Source: Desulfobacteraceae bacterium (GTDB lineage Bacteria; Desulfobacterota; Desulfobacteria; Desulfobacterales; JAABSP01). Taken from it: a stretch of DNA of 48,884 nt. Below, piece after piece: positions 35,709-45,057 of this stretch; within the stretch, counting starts at the first letter, position 1, and every line of letters starts with the position of its first letter. Where the stretch lies: positions 1 through 48,884 of the forward strand of contig JAABSP010000043.1 in NCBI GenBank assembly GCA_011390345.1, read 5' to 3'. A model generated the notes under the pieces. It did no database searches. It saw only the letters and a program-made list of their open reading frames with translations, and was not told the DNA's origin. Position numbers and translations under genes: made by a program.

Positions 35709-37674
35709 CGATTTCATCCTCTGTGGGTTTTTCTGCAGCGTTCCGGGTTCCCGCAAGCGCGGCAAGGCGAGAGACCATCGCATCGATCTCCTCGGCCTGT
35801 TTTTCCATATCCTCGGAAACGTACGCGAAATTCTGCGCGTCCGCGGCATTGGTCCGGGTCAGTTCGTCGATGGCAGAAACCGCCCGGTTGATCCCGTCGA
35901 TACCCTGGGACTGCTCGTCCGACGCGGCTGCGATCTCGGCCACCAGTTCGCTGCCCTTGGTCACATTCTCCGTTACCTTCCGATAGCGCTCCTGGGTCTT
36001 CCCCACCAGATCCACGCCTTCATCGATCCGTCGAACCGTCTTTTCAATGGCTTGGGCCGTCTCCTTTGCGGCCTCTCCGGATCGGAGGGCAAGGTTTCGC
36101 ACCTCCGATGCCACCACCGCGAACCCTGCGCCCGAATCCCCGGCCCGGGCCGCTTCCACTGCCGCGTTCAGCGACAGCAGATTGGTCTGAAACGCGATCT
36201 CGTCAATGCTCCTCACCACTTCGGAGGTCTCCCGGCTGACCTGGGTAATTTCATCCATGAAGCCCTCCATCTCGGCCATGGACTGGTCCAGCCGGCCCAC
36301 CATCTCCCTCGTCTCCTGCATCCGCCGGTCCGCCTCCCGGGCATTGTCCGAGTTCTGCCGGGTCATCGCCTCCATCTGCTCCAGGGAGGCGGTCACCTCC
36401 TCAAGGGAGACGGCCTGCTGATCGGCCCCGTCCGAAAATCGCCTGCCGGCCTCGGATATCTTTCCGGCCGAGTCTGTCAGCCGGCCCGCGTTCCGGGTCA
36501 GGCCACCGATGACCGCTTTGATGGGCTCGCTGATCCGCCGGGCAAAGAGCCAGACCAGCAGCAGCGCTATCATGCCGACTGCCGCGCCGACACCGGCCTG
36601 TTGAAGTATATCCTTATTTCCCCTTTTCTTCAGGGTTTCCTGCATCTGCCGCACCTCCGCAAGAACGGCCGAGGTCGGCAGTCGGATCATGACAGCCCAG
36701 GTCATTCCGGTATCGCCGATCTGCATGGGAACCGTGACATCCATTGTCTCGCCGTCAAGATCCACCTCGATCTCCTCGCCGATCTCCACCTCCGATTCCG
36801 CCGGTTCCGACAGGTCTTCGGCCCAGTTCTCCTCGATCCATTTCCGGATGTGCTTTCCGATGAGTCCTTCATGATCGCTGGCGGCCGCGATCAGGCCGTT
36901 TCCGCTGATCACGGCAATGCTGCCCACACCGTTGTAGAGATCCGCATCGGCCCGCCGCGCAATTTCCTGCATGAAATCGAGCCTCAGATCGGCCCCCACA
37001 ACACCGTAGAAGGTCTCCCGGTTCATGATCGGAACCACCAAGGTCGCCATCCAGAAGGTTTTTCCCTGGACAGGATAGGGGTAGGGGTCGATGATCGAAG
37101 CCCTCCTCCGCTCCTTTGGCAGAAGATAGAATTCCCCCTTCCGCAAGCCGTTTTCAAAGGTTTCGGTGCTCTCGTAGCCGATGACAGGCTCGAGCAGAAT
37201 CTCTCCGTCGGGGCTCCGGCCCCAATACGCGGCCAGCCGGCCCGTCTCGTCATGGCCCGGGGTATTGGCATAGAGTTCATCCAGCCCGTCCAGCGCGTTC
37301 GGCTCCCAGACCGTTCCTATGCCGGCAAGGTGCGGGTTCTTCTCCAGAACGCTTTGCAGGATCCGGACTATCCGTTCCCGGTCGATGTGGAGGCCCATCT
37401 CCGGATTCTTGATCCCGGAAAAGAGATCCGCCAGTGTCCTCGATGTTGTCAGTGCCGATTCCAGTGCCGATTCGATATCGAAGGACATGGCGTCGGCCCG
37501 CTCTATCAGAACGGATCGCGCCGCCTTGTGCGCGGCTTGGGTGGCCAGATCGCTGACAAAAGCTTCGGTTTTTCGGGTCGAGTAGATGCCGTAGATCACC
37601 GCGGCTCCCACAGAGGCGGTCAGGCAGAGTCCGAAGATAAAGACCAGGCGCATCTGAAGGGATCTGAAGATCAT
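35659..37674 (-). CDS. methyl-accepting chemotaxis protein with dCache-type sensor, no tail motif
   Basis: A 671-residue receptor. A first membrane segment ([20 protein letters not shown]) is followed by a large periplasmic sensor (about 30-350) with dCache features ([69 protein letters not shown]). The second membrane segment is near 365-382, followed by a short region in place of a full HAMP and a signalling domain with hairpin [20 protein letters not shown], a class different from the other receptors here (LSLNAAVE instead of LALNAAIE). It ends [10 protein letters not shown] and lacks the F-x-x-Y tail. The WEPNA and AAYWGR elements are common in dCache receptors. The ligand is unknown. Confidence 0.92.
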   Translation of the reverse strand: MIFRSLQMRLVFIFGLCLTASVGAAVIYGIYSTRKTEAFVSDLATQAAHKAARSVLIERADAMSFDIESALESALTTSRTLADLFSGIKNPEMGLHIDRERIVRILQSVLEKNPHLAGIGTVWEPNALDGLDELYANTPGHDETGRLAAYWGRSPDGEILLEPVIGYESTETFENGLRKGEFYLLPKERRRASIIDPYPYPVQGKTFWMATLVVPIMNRETFYGVVGADLRLDFMQEIARRADADLYNGVGSIAVISGNGLIAAASDHEGLIGKHIRKWIEENWAEDLSEPAESEVEIGEEIEVDLDGETMDVTVPMQIGDTGMTWAVMIRLPTSAVLAEVRQMQETLKKRGNKDILQQAGVGAAVGMIALLLVWLFARRISEPIKAVIGGLTRNAGRLTDSAGKISEAGRRFSDGADQQAVSLEEVTASLEQMEAMTRQNSDNAREADRRMQETREMVGRLDQSMAEMEGFMDEITQVSRETSEVVRSIDEIAFQTNLLSLNAAVEAARAGDSGAGFAVVASEVRNLALRSGEAAKETAQAIEKTVRRIDEGVDLVGKTQERYRKVTENVTKGSELVAEIAAASDEQSQGIDGINRAVSAIDELTRTNAADAQNFAYVSEDMEKQAEEIDAMVSRLAALAGTRNAAEKPTEDEIDERDPNNLSQWHSIDH

Positions 37675-37688
37675 CTCTATTACCTCCT

Positions 37689-38684
37689 TTATGGCTTTTG
37701 GAGCGGCTGCAGCGCGTCCAGCAGAGGGCAGGTATGCAGAAACGTCTTCGTATCGATCGCCTTTTTCAGCATCCCGTTTTCCGACAGGAACCGCTCCAGG
37801 TTCTCCACATATGCGGAAAGCCCCCCGGGAACCCGGTTTCTTTCCACCAGGGCCTCCCGGTCATGGATCTTCACCGCAGCGAGCATGGCCTTGAGATCCG
37901 CTTCGCTGTATGGCGGGTCATTTTTAAAGGTGCGGGTGTTGAGGATCTCCATGTATTCCTCCCAGTTGGCCGGATCTTTACACCATTCCACCGCACGGAT
38001 CCATCCCCTTAGAATCGACTGCAGATCGGCTTCCGGGATCTTCTCCAGTGTCTCTTCCAGCGCCATCATCCCCTCGGGCATGCATCCTTTGTAATCGGCA
38101 GAGGTGGCAACGACTCTTCCCTTTCCCTGCCGCACGGCCTGCATGGCCCAGGGGTTGAAGCAGAGGATCGCATCGAGCGCGCCATCGATGAAGCGGTTCG
38201 ACAGTACCTTCGGCTCCATCTCCACGACTCGCAGATCGGCCAGCTTCAGCCCGGCATCGGTTAAAAACTGGTGAAAGAAGTAGAGGATCGGCGGGTTTTT
38301 GATATAGACCCCCGCGAATCTGTCTTTCAGTTCGGAAGAGTCGAGGTTCTGGCGCAGGATGATCTTGTCTCCGCCGTGGGACCAGTTCGTCTCCGCGATG
38401 ATCCGCACCGGAAGCCCCTCCATATAGAGATCGGCAGCCGTTCCGATCATCTCGAAGGAGATGTGGACAAGTCTCTTTTTGAACAGGTTGATCAGCTCCT
38501 GGGGATTGGTGAGGGTGAAGAGCCGGACATCTACGCCCTCATCCTTCCAGAATCCTTTGGCGTAGGCCACGTTGGACGGGGACCATCCGGCCCAGGCCGC
38601 GTTGGCGATCTTGTAGGTTTCGGCAGCGGAGATGGCCGATGTGAATAGAATGATGGCAATTACAATCGGAGCAAGTCGTTTCAT
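37689..38684 (-). CDS. NMT1/TauA-type periplasmic binding protein
   Basis: A 331-residue secreted binding protein. Signal peptide [20 protein letters not shown], then the SsuA/TauA/ThiY pattern ([42 protein letters not shown]). Such proteins bind sulfonates, nitrate, thiamine precursors or similar. There is no permease or ATPase gene next to it: the next gene, 15 bases downstream, is the MCP. This argues for a sensory rather than a transport role, presenting a ligand to the receptor. It is the first gene of the che operon. A GAGGAGG site precedes the ATG. Confidence 0.88.
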   Translation of the reverse strand: MKRLAPIVIAIILFTSAISAAETYKIANAAWAGWSPSNVAYAKGFWKDEGVDVRLFTLTNPQELINLFKKRLVHISFEMIGTAADLYMEGLPVRIIAETNWSHGGDKIILRQNLDSSELKDRFAGVYIKNPPILYFFHQFLTDAGLKLADLRVVEMEPKVLSNRFIDGALDAILCFNPWAMQAVRQGKGRVVATSADYKGCMPEGMMALEETLEKIPEADLQSILRGWIRAVEWCKDPANWEEYMEILNTRTFKNDPPYSEADLKAMLAAVKIHDREALVERNRVPGGLSAYVENLERFLSENGMLKKAIDTKTFLHTCPLLDALQPLQKP

Positions 38685-38759
38685 CTTTTCCCCTCCTCTT
38701 CTGATTGTTCGGCAGGGCGGCCCCCGATGGGGCGGGGCGGATTTTGTGAGATAAGGATT

Positions 38760-38789
38760 TTATTACCATTTAGGCTGACAGGCTGTCAA
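38760..38789 (-). promoter_or_regulatory. promoter candidate for the chemosensory operon
   Basis: Perfect TTGACA on the minus strand (38789-38784), an 18-base spacer and TAATAA (38765-38760, weak). The leader is about 70 bases and contains a GC-rich run (38716-38740). It is the only good -35 box before the operon. Confidence 0.4.
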
Positions 38790-38834
38790 AAGGAAAGGAA
38801 GAAAGGAGGGGAGAAAAATGGGCAGACGGCAATT

Positions 38835-39374
38835 CTATTCGGGAAGGGTGCGGTTGACGTTCTCCATATCATAGGTTCTGAAGATCAGCTTCTCCTTTTC
38901 CATGCGGGCTTCGGGATAGGGGACCCGCGGCGTCTCTGCTGCCCGGGATGCAGCTTCGGCTTTGGAGGGGATCGCTTTCATCCCGTATCCGATTCTTTTG
39001 CCGGTCACCGTATCCAGAAGGATCGCATCACTCCCGTCCGAAGCCACTGCAAGGGGGATCTGGGTCTTATCCAGAAGGCGGGCCGCGGAGACCACCTCCC
39101 GCTCCCGGGACCCCAGAGATCCGGCCGCGCACTTGATGACCATCCATCGCTCTCCCGCGACCCGAACCGCCAGATCGATCTTGGAGCGATAGGGAGTCCC
39201 GTTCACTGTCAGCTCGATGGGGATGTCGATCTCGATATCTGTTTTGTCATACCCCTTCTCCTCCACCAGAAAGCGTTCCACAGCCTGGCGGTTCTCTTCT
39301 GCGCCGATCCGGGGGATCTCCTTTCCGGTGGCATAGTCTTGGATCATGATAAAAGGCTTCTGCCCGTCATTCAT
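38835..39374 (-). CDS. stand-alone HsdR N-terminal-type domain protein
   Basis: A 179-residue protein resembling the type I restriction enzyme R N-terminal domain (HSDR_N) without helicase. Near the N-terminus it has EENRQAVERFLVEEKGY, then the nuclease-fold-like EIDIPIELTVNGTPYRSKID, ERWMVIKCAA and VSAARLLDKTQIPLAVAS. In the E-x-K position of the PD-(D/E)XK core it has IKC, so catalysis is doubtful. The ATG at 39374 overlaps the rsfS stop by eight bases with GAGGAG upstream. An open frame to 39596 is an antisense-like extension inside rsfS. The family occurs next to rsfS/nadD in other deltaproteobacteria, as I recall. Function unknown. Confidence 0.72.
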   Translation of the reverse strand: MNDGQKPFIMIQDYATGKEIPRIGAEENRQAVERFLVEEKGYDKTDIEIDIPIELTVNGTPYRSKIDLAVRVAGERWMVIKCAAGSLGSREREVVSAARLLDKTQIPLAVASDGSDAILLDTVTGKRIGYGMKAIPSKAEAASRAAETPRVPYPEARMEKEKLIFRTYDMENVNRTLPE

Positions 39375-39867
39375 CTTCAATCTCCTCATCCTCCCAATCG
39401 GAAAGATCCTCTTCGTCATCGGCCCACTCCGAAACGGGGAGGTCTTCATCATATGAAATCTCTTCTTCATCTTCTTGGGGAATCCGATCGGCCTGGATCG
39501 CGGCCGCCTGGACCAGTGCGCTGATGTCGATCCGAGGGGCATCGATCCAGAGGCTCTCCAGGTCGTAGAGTTCCCGCACCGACTCGTAGAAGACATGGAT
39601 CACCACTTCGCCGTAGTCGATCAGCACCCAGTGCCCCTCCCGCATTCCTTCCACGCTCAATGGGCTTCTTCCCTCTTCCTTCAGCTCTTTTCGAATATGT
39701 TCGGCAATGGCCGTCACCTGCCGGTTGGATCGGCCGCTGCAGATGATAAAGGTGTCCGCCACGGAGGTGAGGTTTTCCACATCGAGGGCCACCACCCGCT
39801 GCGCCTTTCTGCCCAGGGCAGCTTTGAGATAGACCTCGATGGGCAGCGGGCCTTTTGCTTCTGTCAT
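39367..39867 (-). CDS. rsfS: ribosomal silencing factor RsfS with acidic tail
   Basis: A 166-residue protein. Residues 10-115 are the RsfS/Iojap domain (VVALDVENLTSVADTFIICS, SNRQVTAIAEHI, GHWVLIDYGEVVIHVF, YYDLE-like YDLESLW), which binds ribosomal protein L14 and blocks subunit joining in starvation. The remaining 50 residues are almost wholly Asp, Glu and Ser, an extension missing from the usual 105-120-residue protein. The ATG overlaps the nadD stop (ATGA). Confidence 0.93.
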   Translation of the reverse strand: MTEAKGPLPIEVYLKAALGRKAQRVVALDVENLTSVADTFIICSGRSNRQVTAIAEHIRKELKEEGRSPLSVEGMREGHWVLIDYGEVVIHVFYESVRELYDLESLWIDAPRIDISALVQAAAIQADRIPQEDEEEISYDEDLPVSEWADDEEDLSDWEDEEIEDE

Positions 39868-40532
39868 TTATAGAGTCCTTTTTCGTTTATGTATTCTTCA
39901 ACTTTTTCGGGCAGCAGAAAAGTTATGGACCGCCCGTTTTTCACCTGTTCCCGGATCTGCGTGGCCGAGATATCCATCAGGGTGGCTTTCAAGACATGGA
40001 CCCGCGGCTTTTCCGGATGGATATAGGTTCTGTTTTCGCTCTCCAACTGGTATTGATCCAACTGGTATTGATCGGATATCCGTTCCCGAAGCACCGATCC
40101 CACGGCCTTCATCATCTGCGCCTGTTTGGGCCCGGGGCGGGCCATGACGATGAAGGGAACCGCTTCCATAAGATGCTTATAATGCTTCCAGGTGTCAATC
40201 TCCAGAAACGCATCCAGCCCCACCAGGAAATAGAGGCGGGTATCCCGGGGCAGTCCGGATTTGAAATGGCCGATGGTGTCGATTGTGTAGGAGGGGCCTT
40301 CCCGCTTCAGCTCCACGTCGCTGACTTCGAATTCCGTGCGGTTTGCGGCAGCAAGCTCGGTCATGGCCAGCCGGTCCTGCGGGTCTGCGGCCCATGCCTT
40401 GTGGGGCGGAACCGATGAGGGGATCAGCAGGATTTTTTCAAGATCGTATGCTTCGAGAGCCTCCAGCGCGGGCCGCAGATGTCCGTAGTGGATCGGATTG
40501 AAGGTTCCGCCGAGAAGGCCGATCGATTTCAT
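39864..40532 (-). CDS. nadD: nicotinate-nucleotide adenylyltransferase
   Basis: A 222-residue enzyme converting nicotinate mononucleotide and ATP to deamido-NAD+. Signature GLLGGTFNPIHYGHL (residues 5-19), with the (H/T)xGH-type motif, and SSVPPHK, both as in NadD. The C-terminal STQIR-like motif (SATQIREQV) is present. It sits in the conserved proA-nadD-rsfS order. ATG start, stop overlapping rsfS. Confidence 0.95.
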   Translation of the reverse strand: MKSIGLLGGTFNPIHYGHLRPALEALEAYDLEKILLIPSSVPPHKAWAADPQDRLAMTELAAANRTEFEVSDVELKREGPSYTIDTIGHFKSGLPRDTRLYFLVGLDAFLEIDTWKHYKHLMEAVPFIVMARPGPKQAQMMKAVGSVLRERISDQYQLDQYQLESENRTYIHPEKPRVHVLKATLMDISATQIREQVKNGRSITFLLPEKVEEYINEKGLYK

Positions 40533-40545
40533 GTGCCTTTTTTCT

Positions 40546-41802
40546 CTATGTCCGAACCTGTCCCTCTCCGAGTACGATGAACTTGGTGGTGGTCAGCTCC
40601 TCCACGCCCATGGGGCCGAAGGCATGTAGCTTGGATGTGCTGATGCCGATCTCCGCGCCCAGGCCGAGCTGGCCTCCGTCGTTGAATCGGGTGGAGGCGT
40701 TGACCAGCACCACCGAGGAATCGACCTCCCGAAGGAACCGGTGTGCCCGGGTATAGTCTTTGGTTACGATGGCCTCGGTGTGCGCGGAGCCGTATTTTCC
40801 GATGTGTTCGATGGCCTCGTCCATGTCGGAGACCACTTTGACGGCCAAAATCATGTCCAGGTATTCCGCGGGCCAGTCCGCATCGGTCGCGCCCGCGGCC
40901 GCGGGCAGGATCTTTCGGGTCGCGGGACATCCCCGAAGCTCCACTCCGGCCTTGCCGAACCGCTCGGCCATGACCGGCAGAAAGTCTTCCGCGATCTTCT
41001 CGTGGACCAGCAGGGTCTCCAGGGCATTGCAGACCCCGGGGCGTTGGACTTTGGAGTTGAACGCGATATCCGCGGCCATTTCGATGTCCGCATCCGCATC
41101 CACATAGACATGGCAGACGCCCTTGTAGTGCTTGAGCACCGGGATTCTGGAATGCTCCACCACAAAGCGGATCAGACTCTCGCCGCCCCGGGGGATGATC
41201 AGGTCGATATACTCCTCCTGAGCCAGCAGCGCGGTAACGGCCTCCCGATCTCGGGTGGGAACTACCTGCACCGCCTCTTTCGGGAGTCCGGCTTCATTCA
41301 GGACATCATGGACGATCCGGGCCAGCACCTGATTGGAGGCCAGGGCCTCTGAGCCGCCCCGAAGGATCACGGCATTGCCGGCTTTGAAGCAGAGGGCCGC
41401 GGCATCGATGGTGACGTTGGGACGGGATTCATAGATGATGCCGATGACACCGAGGGGGATCCGCATTTTCGAGACCGTGAGCCCGTTGGGTCTTCGCCAG
41501 GTCTTTTGGATGGCCCCTACCGGGTCCTCGAGGGCCGCGACCTCCCGGAGTCCTCCGGCCATGGACGCGATGGTGCTATCTTTGACGGTGAGCCGGTCGA
41601 TCATGGCCGCTGTAAGGCCCATCTCCCGGGCCCGCTTCAGGTCCTCGCTGTTTTCGGCCTGAATCCGCGCGGATTCCTTCTCCAGCCGGTCCGCAATGGC
41701 CATAAGGGCCCGATCTTTTTCCTGGGTGGAACAACGGGCAACGGCAACCGATGCCTTTTTTGCGGCTGCGGCCATCTCCCGGATCGTCGTCTCTATGCTC
41801 AT
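40546..41802 (-). CDS. proA: gamma-glutamyl phosphate reductase
   Basis: A 418-residue NADPH-dependent enzyme, the second step of proline synthesis. The catalytic Cys is in [14 protein letters not shown], the cofactor-binding region includes [12 protein letters not shown] and [12 protein letters not shown]. The second of two adjacent ATGs (41802), 7 bases after AGGAG, gives the standard N-terminus ([18 protein letters not shown]). An in-frame start at 41844 adds a repeat-like segment ([10 protein letters not shown]), derived from an 11-base tandem repeat in the proB-proA spacer. Adjacent to proB. Confidence 0.95.
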   Translation of the reverse strand: MSIETTIREMAAAAKKASVAVARCSTQEKDRALMAIADRLEKESARIQAENSEDLKRAREMGLTAAMIDRLTVKDSTIASMAGGLREVAALEDPVGAIQKTWRRPNGLTVSKMRIPLGVIGIIYESRPNVTIDAAALCFKAGNAVILRGGSEALASNQVLARIVHDVLNEAGLPKEAVQVVPTRDREAVTALLAQEEYIDLIIPRGGESLIRFVVEHSRIPVLKHYKGVCHVYVDADADIEMAADIAFNSKVQRPGVCNALETLLVHEKIAEDFLPVMAERFGKAGVELRGCPATRKILPAAAGATDADWPAEYLDMILAVKVVSDMDEAIEHIGKYGSAHTEAIVTKDYTRAHRFLREVDSSVVLVNASTRFNDGGQLGLGAEIGISTSKLHAFGPMGVEELTTTKFIVLGEGQVRT

Positions 41803-41857
41803 CATCGGCTCCTGAATCTCATCTTGAATCTCATTATGAATCAAATATTTCTTCCGG

Positions 41858-43009
41858 TTATTCGCACAGTTCCGAGTCGGCTGTGGTGATGGTCAGATTG
41901 TCCCGATGGATCACCTCGTCATAGGGTTTGTAGCCGAGGCATTCCTTGATCTGGCTCGTCTTCAATCCCATGATCCGCCGGATCTCCGCGGCGCTGTAAT
42001 TTACGAGCCCGGTTCCCAGAATCTGGCTGCCGCCGTTTTTGAATTCCACGGGCGCGCCGGCCCCAAACTCCCCCTCCACATCGACGATGCCGCTGGGCAG
42101 GAGGCTCTTTCCTCCCTCAAGGAGAGCATGGGCCGCGCCCGAGTCGATCCGCAAGGTCCCTTTCGGCTTTAAGGTGAAGCCGATCCAGCACTTGCGCCGG
42201 TTGAGCTTCTCCTCTTTGGGGGTAAAGAATGTGCCGTGATCCTCACCCGAAAGAATCTTCAGCAGGATGTCGGGCTTGTCCCCTTTGGCAATGATCATGG
42301 GAACGCCCGAGACCGTCACCTTCCGGGCCGCCTTGATCTTGCTGAGCATGCCACCGGTTCCGAGAGCGCCGGGGATCTCGCCGGCAAATCTTTCGATCTC
42401 CCGTTTGAAGACCGAGACCTCGGGGATCAGCTCCGCATCATGGAATTGCCGGGGGTCCTTGTTGTAGAGGCCGTCGATGTCGGTCAAATTGATGAGGATG
42501 TCCGCGTCCATCAAAAGGGTGATCATGGCTGCGAGGTTGTCGTTGTCCCCTAGCTTGATCTCCTCGATGGAGACGGTGTCGTTCTCGTTGATGATGGGAA
42601 CTACGCCCCAGGAGAGGAGGGTGTGCAGGGTGTTTCTCGCGTTGAGGTACCGCTTCCGATGGGTGAGGCCGTCGCCGGTCAGCAGGATCTGGGCCACTTT
42701 ACGGTTATAGGCTTCAAAGGCTTTTTCATACTCCATGATGAGGCCGGCCTGGCCCACCGCGGCCACGGCCTGGCGCTTGGGGATTTCGTCGGGTCTTCGG
42801 GAGAGGTTGAGCTTTTTCACCCCGGAGGCCATCGCGCCCGAGGAGACGAGGATCACCTCTTTGCCCTGATCCTGGAGGCTGCAGATCTGGCGGCTGATCT
42901 CTTGGATCACTTCGAGGTTGAGGCCGTTGTCCCTTGTGAGGACGTTGCTGCCCACTTTGACCACCACCCGATGGGCTTTTTCAATGTAGCGTTGTCGGTT
43001 CAGGTTCAT
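41858..43009 (-). CDS. proB: glutamate 5-kinase with PUA domain
   Basis: A 383-residue kinase for the first step of proline synthesis. The amino acid kinase domain ([55 protein letters not shown]) is followed by a C-terminal PUA domain (about 285-370; [28 protein letters not shown]). Length is usual for the long form. It is followed 55 bases later by proA and preceded by a repeat-filled spacer. Confidence 0.96.
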   Translation of the reverse strand: MNLNRQRYIEKAHRVVVKVGSNVLTRDNGLNLEVIQEISRQICSLQDQGKEVILVSSGAMASGVKKLNLSRRPDEIPKRQAVAAVGQAGLIMEYEKAFEAYNRKVAQILLTGDGLTHRKRYLNARNTLHTLLSWGVVPIINENDTVSIEEIKLGDNDNLAAMITLLMDADILINLTDIDGLYNKDPRQFHDAELIPEVSVFKREIERFAGEIPGALGTGGMLSKIKAARKVTVSGVPMIIAKGDKPDILLKILSGEDHGTFFTPKEEKLNRRKCWIGFTLKPKGTLRIDSGAAHALLEGGKSLLPSGIVDVEGEFGAGAPVEFKNGGSQILGTGLVNYSAAEIRRIMGLKTSQIKECLGYKPYDEVIHRDNLTITTADSELCE

Positions 43010-43040
43010 GGAGTCAGGTTTTGAAGGGGTTTTTCACGAT

Positions 43041-43120
43041 GGACTGAAAAGGACAAAGGACATAAAGGACAAAAGGGACATAAAGGACGATGGACTGGAT
43101 GGAAAGGGACATAAAGGACC
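43041..43120. repeat. GGAC micro-repeat array
   Basis: Ten GGAC tetramers in 80 bases, separated by A-rich 3-6-base spacers (such as ATAAA and AAAAG) and interrupted by GATGGACTGGATGG. It is the longer relative of the cluster at 9235-9267. No reading frame is supported. It occupies the obgE-proB spacer. Confidence 0.75.
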
Positions 43121-43158
43121 ATGGACTCGATGGAGAGATTCATTTGTGATGCACCAGC

Positions 43159-43225
43159 CACTATCCACCATTCACCATCCACCATTCACCATCCACCATT
43201 CACTATCCACCATTCACCATTCACT
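43159..43225. repeat. heptanucleotide repeat array ending in the obgE stop codon
   Basis: About nine imperfect copies of a 7-base unit, CCATTCA alternating with CCATCCA or CTATCCA. On the minus strand the first unit supplies the TAG stop of obgE (43226-43224), so the array abuts the coding region exactly. There are no spacers, so this is not a CRISPR array. It resembles simple heptamer repeats seen in other bacterial spacers. Confidence 0.8.
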
Positions 43226-44234
43226 ACAATGCAGCCTTGTCCAGCATCTGCACCACCGCGGAGACCAGTTTCTCCGTTCCCTCCGCGCCCCGAGCCGAGA
43301 TCTGCAGGAAGTCATCGTCTCTCTCTTCCGCCCATGCCTCGGCGAAGCGGTCCGCTTTTTCCCGGGCCTCCGGGATGTCGATCTTGTTCAATACCACGAG
43401 TTGGGGCTTTCCGGCAAGTTTTTTGTCGTGAAGGGAGAGTTCCCGGTTGACTGTTTTGTACCCTTCGAGGGGGTCTTCCGGATCGATGGCTGCCGCATCT
43501 ATGAGATGGACCAGGACGCGGGTTCTTTCGATATGGCGCAGAAACTGGGTTCCCAGGCCCGCTCCCTGATGTGCTCCTTGGATGAGGCCGGGGATGTCGG
43601 CCACCACAAAGGGCTCGCCCCAGGGGTGTTTGACCACGCCGAGGTTGGGGGTGAGGGTGGTAAAGGGATAGTCGCCGATCTTGGGCCTTGCCGAGGAGAG
43701 GGCCGAGATCAGGGTCGATTTGCCCACGTTGGGCAGGCCGATGAGTCCTACGTCGGCCAGAAGCTTCAGCTCGAGTTGGAGGGTGAGGTGCTGGCCCGGC
43801 TCGCCGGGCTGGGCAAACCGGGGGGCCCGGTTCGTGGAGGTCATGAAGCGGCGGTTGCCCTGGCCTCCGCGGCCTCCTTGGGCCACAACGGCCCTCTGTT
43901 CGGGCTGGGTGAGATCCGTGATCACCTCGCCGGTCTCCGCGTTTCGGATGATTGTTCCGGGGGGCAGCTCAAGGAGGAGGTCTTCGCCGTCCTTGCCGGT
44001 CTTCTGCGCTCCCTGGCCGTAGCCGCCGTTCTTGGCCGCCAAGTTCCGCTGGTACCGGAAATCATACAAAGTCCGCTTCCGGGGGCTCGCCTTTATGATG
44101 ACATCGCCGCCCCGGCCCCCGTCGCCGCCGTCCGGTCCGCCTTTGGGGACGAACTTCTCCCGCCGGAAGCTGACGCATCCGCGGCCCCCGTCGCCGGACC
44201 GGACGGTAATGGTTGCTTCATCGATGAACTTCAC
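43224..44234 (-). CDS. obgE: Obg-family GTPase
   Basis: A 336-residue ribosome-associated GTPase needed for large-subunit maturation. The glycine-rich Obg domain (1-155; [31 protein letters not shown]) precedes the G domain with G1 [10 protein letters not shown]3 DIPGLI, G4 NKID and G5 SARGAEG. It starts with GTG overlapping the L27 stop (GTGA). There is no extended C-terminal OCT domain. It belongs to the conserved rplU-rpmA-obgE block. Confidence 0.96.
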   Translation of the reverse strand: MKFIDEATITVRSGDGGRGCVSFRREKFVPKGGPDGGDGGRGGDVIIKASPRKRTLYDFRYQRNLAAKNGGYGQGAQKTGKDGEDLLLELPPGTIIRNAETGEVITDLTQPEQRAVVAQGGRGGQGNRRFMTSTNRAPRFAQPGEPGQHLTLQLELKLLADVGLIGLPNVGKSTLISALSSARPKIGDYPFTTLTPNLGVVKHPWGEPFVVADIPGLIQGAHQGAGLGTQFLRHIERTRVLVHLIDAAAIDPEDPLEGYKTVNRELSLHDKKLAGKPQLVVLNKIDIPEAREKADRFAEAWAEERDDDFLQISARGAEGTEKLVSAVVQMLDKAAL

Positions 44235-44485
44235 TCGGCATAAACACTTGCTCTTTTGCGGTCTTTGCCCATCCGCTCATAGACCACCACCCCGTCGATC
44301 TTGGCAAAGAGGGTGTAGTCCCTGCCCAGGCCCACGTTCTCACCGGGATGGATCCTGGTCCCGAGCTGGCGCACCAGGATGTTGCCGGCCCTTACGCTCT
44401 GGCCCCCGTAGATCTTGACGCCCCGGCGCTGTCCATTGCTGTCGCGGCCATTTTTCGAGCTGCCGCCCGCCTTTTTATGTGCCAT
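44231..44485 (-). CDS. rpmA: 50S ribosomal protein L27
   Basis: An 84-residue ribosomal protein near the peptidyl transferase centre. Conserved [21 protein letters not shown]-terminus and [14 protein letters not shown]. The start overlaps the L21 stop by one base and the stop overlaps obgE. There is no N-terminal extension needing cleavage of the Firmicutes type. Confidence 0.97.
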   Translation of the reverse strand: MAHKKAGGSSKNGRDSNGQRRGVKIYGGQSVRAGNILVRQLGTRIHPGENVGLGRDYTLFAKIDGVVVYERMGKDRKRASVYAE

Positions 44486-44940
44486 TACTCCATCTCCTCT
44501 TTCTGTGCAAGATCGCCCTCGCCGCCCTGTTCGGTCTCGGAGGGCGCTGTCGGTTCAGGGGTCTGGTCCGGCGCGGCCTCTTTCTGTGCCAGGGGCTGCT
44601 GATCCGATTCCCCCTGATCGAGTTCTTCGGGGCTGCCGATACCATCCACCTTTATCGCGGTATAATACTGCCGATGCCCCTGTTTTCTCCGGTACCGTTT
44701 CCGGCGCTTGTATTTGAAGACGATGATCTTCTTCTCCCGGTCCTGCTCCACGATATGGCCCCGGACCGCGACCCCTTCCACCACCGGCTGCCCTACCTTC
44801 AGCTCATTGCCGTCGGAGTAGAGCAGCACCTGATCGAAGGTCACGTTGGACCCGATCTCTCCGGGCAGTTTTTCCACCCGGAAGACCTGGCCCTTTTGGA
44901 CCCGGTACTGCTTTCCGCCCGTATTCACCACAGCATACAT
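44485..44940 (-). CDS. rplU: 50S ribosomal protein L21 with acidic C-terminal extension
   Basis: A 151-residue protein. Residues 1-103 are standard L21 ([38 protein letters not shown]). About 48 further residues rich in Glu, Gln, Pro and Ala follow ([11 protein letters not shown] onward), beyond the usual 103-residue length. First gene of the ribosomal block, with AGGAGG 9 bases before the ATG. Confidence 0.95.
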   Translation of the reverse strand: MYAVVNTGGKQYRVQKGQVFRVEKLPGEIGSNVTFDQVLLYSDGNELKVGQPVVEGVAVRGHIVEQDREKKIIVFKYKRRKRYRRKQGHRQYYTAIKVDGIGSPEELDQGESDQQPLAQKEAAPDQTPEPTAPSETEQGGEGDLAQKEEME

Positions 44941-45000
44941 ATCCGTCGATCCTCCTTCTGTCTTTCAATAATGACATGACGATTCAATCGAAAATGTCAA

Positions 45001-45029
45001 TTATTAAATGATTAAAAAGATCCTGTCAA
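45001..45029 (-). promoter_or_regulatory. sigma70-type promoter of the rplU operon
   Basis: Minus strand: TTGACA (45029-45024), a 17-base spacer and TAATAA (45006-45001). A second TTGACA lies immediately downstream (44999-44994) without a clear -10 box. It lies about 60 bases before rplU in an AT-rich island. Confidence 0.55.
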
Positions 45030-45057
45030 GGAAAAAACAGGCCGTTCAGGAGCGGAT

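Noticed and set aside
35674-38094. 806-codon plus-strand open frame opposite the MCP and binding protein
   Set aside because: It is antisense to three genes with strong family signatures; its translation is His/Arg/Gly-rich and low in sense.
39375-39596. N-terminal extension of the HsdR_N-type protein
   Set aside because: It would overlap rsfS almost completely and encodes an Arg/Ser-rich antisense-like sequence; the ATG at 39374 has a good ribosome site.
43159-43225. CRISPR array
   Set aside because: The repeats are 7 bases and contiguous, without spacers, and no cas gene is nearby.
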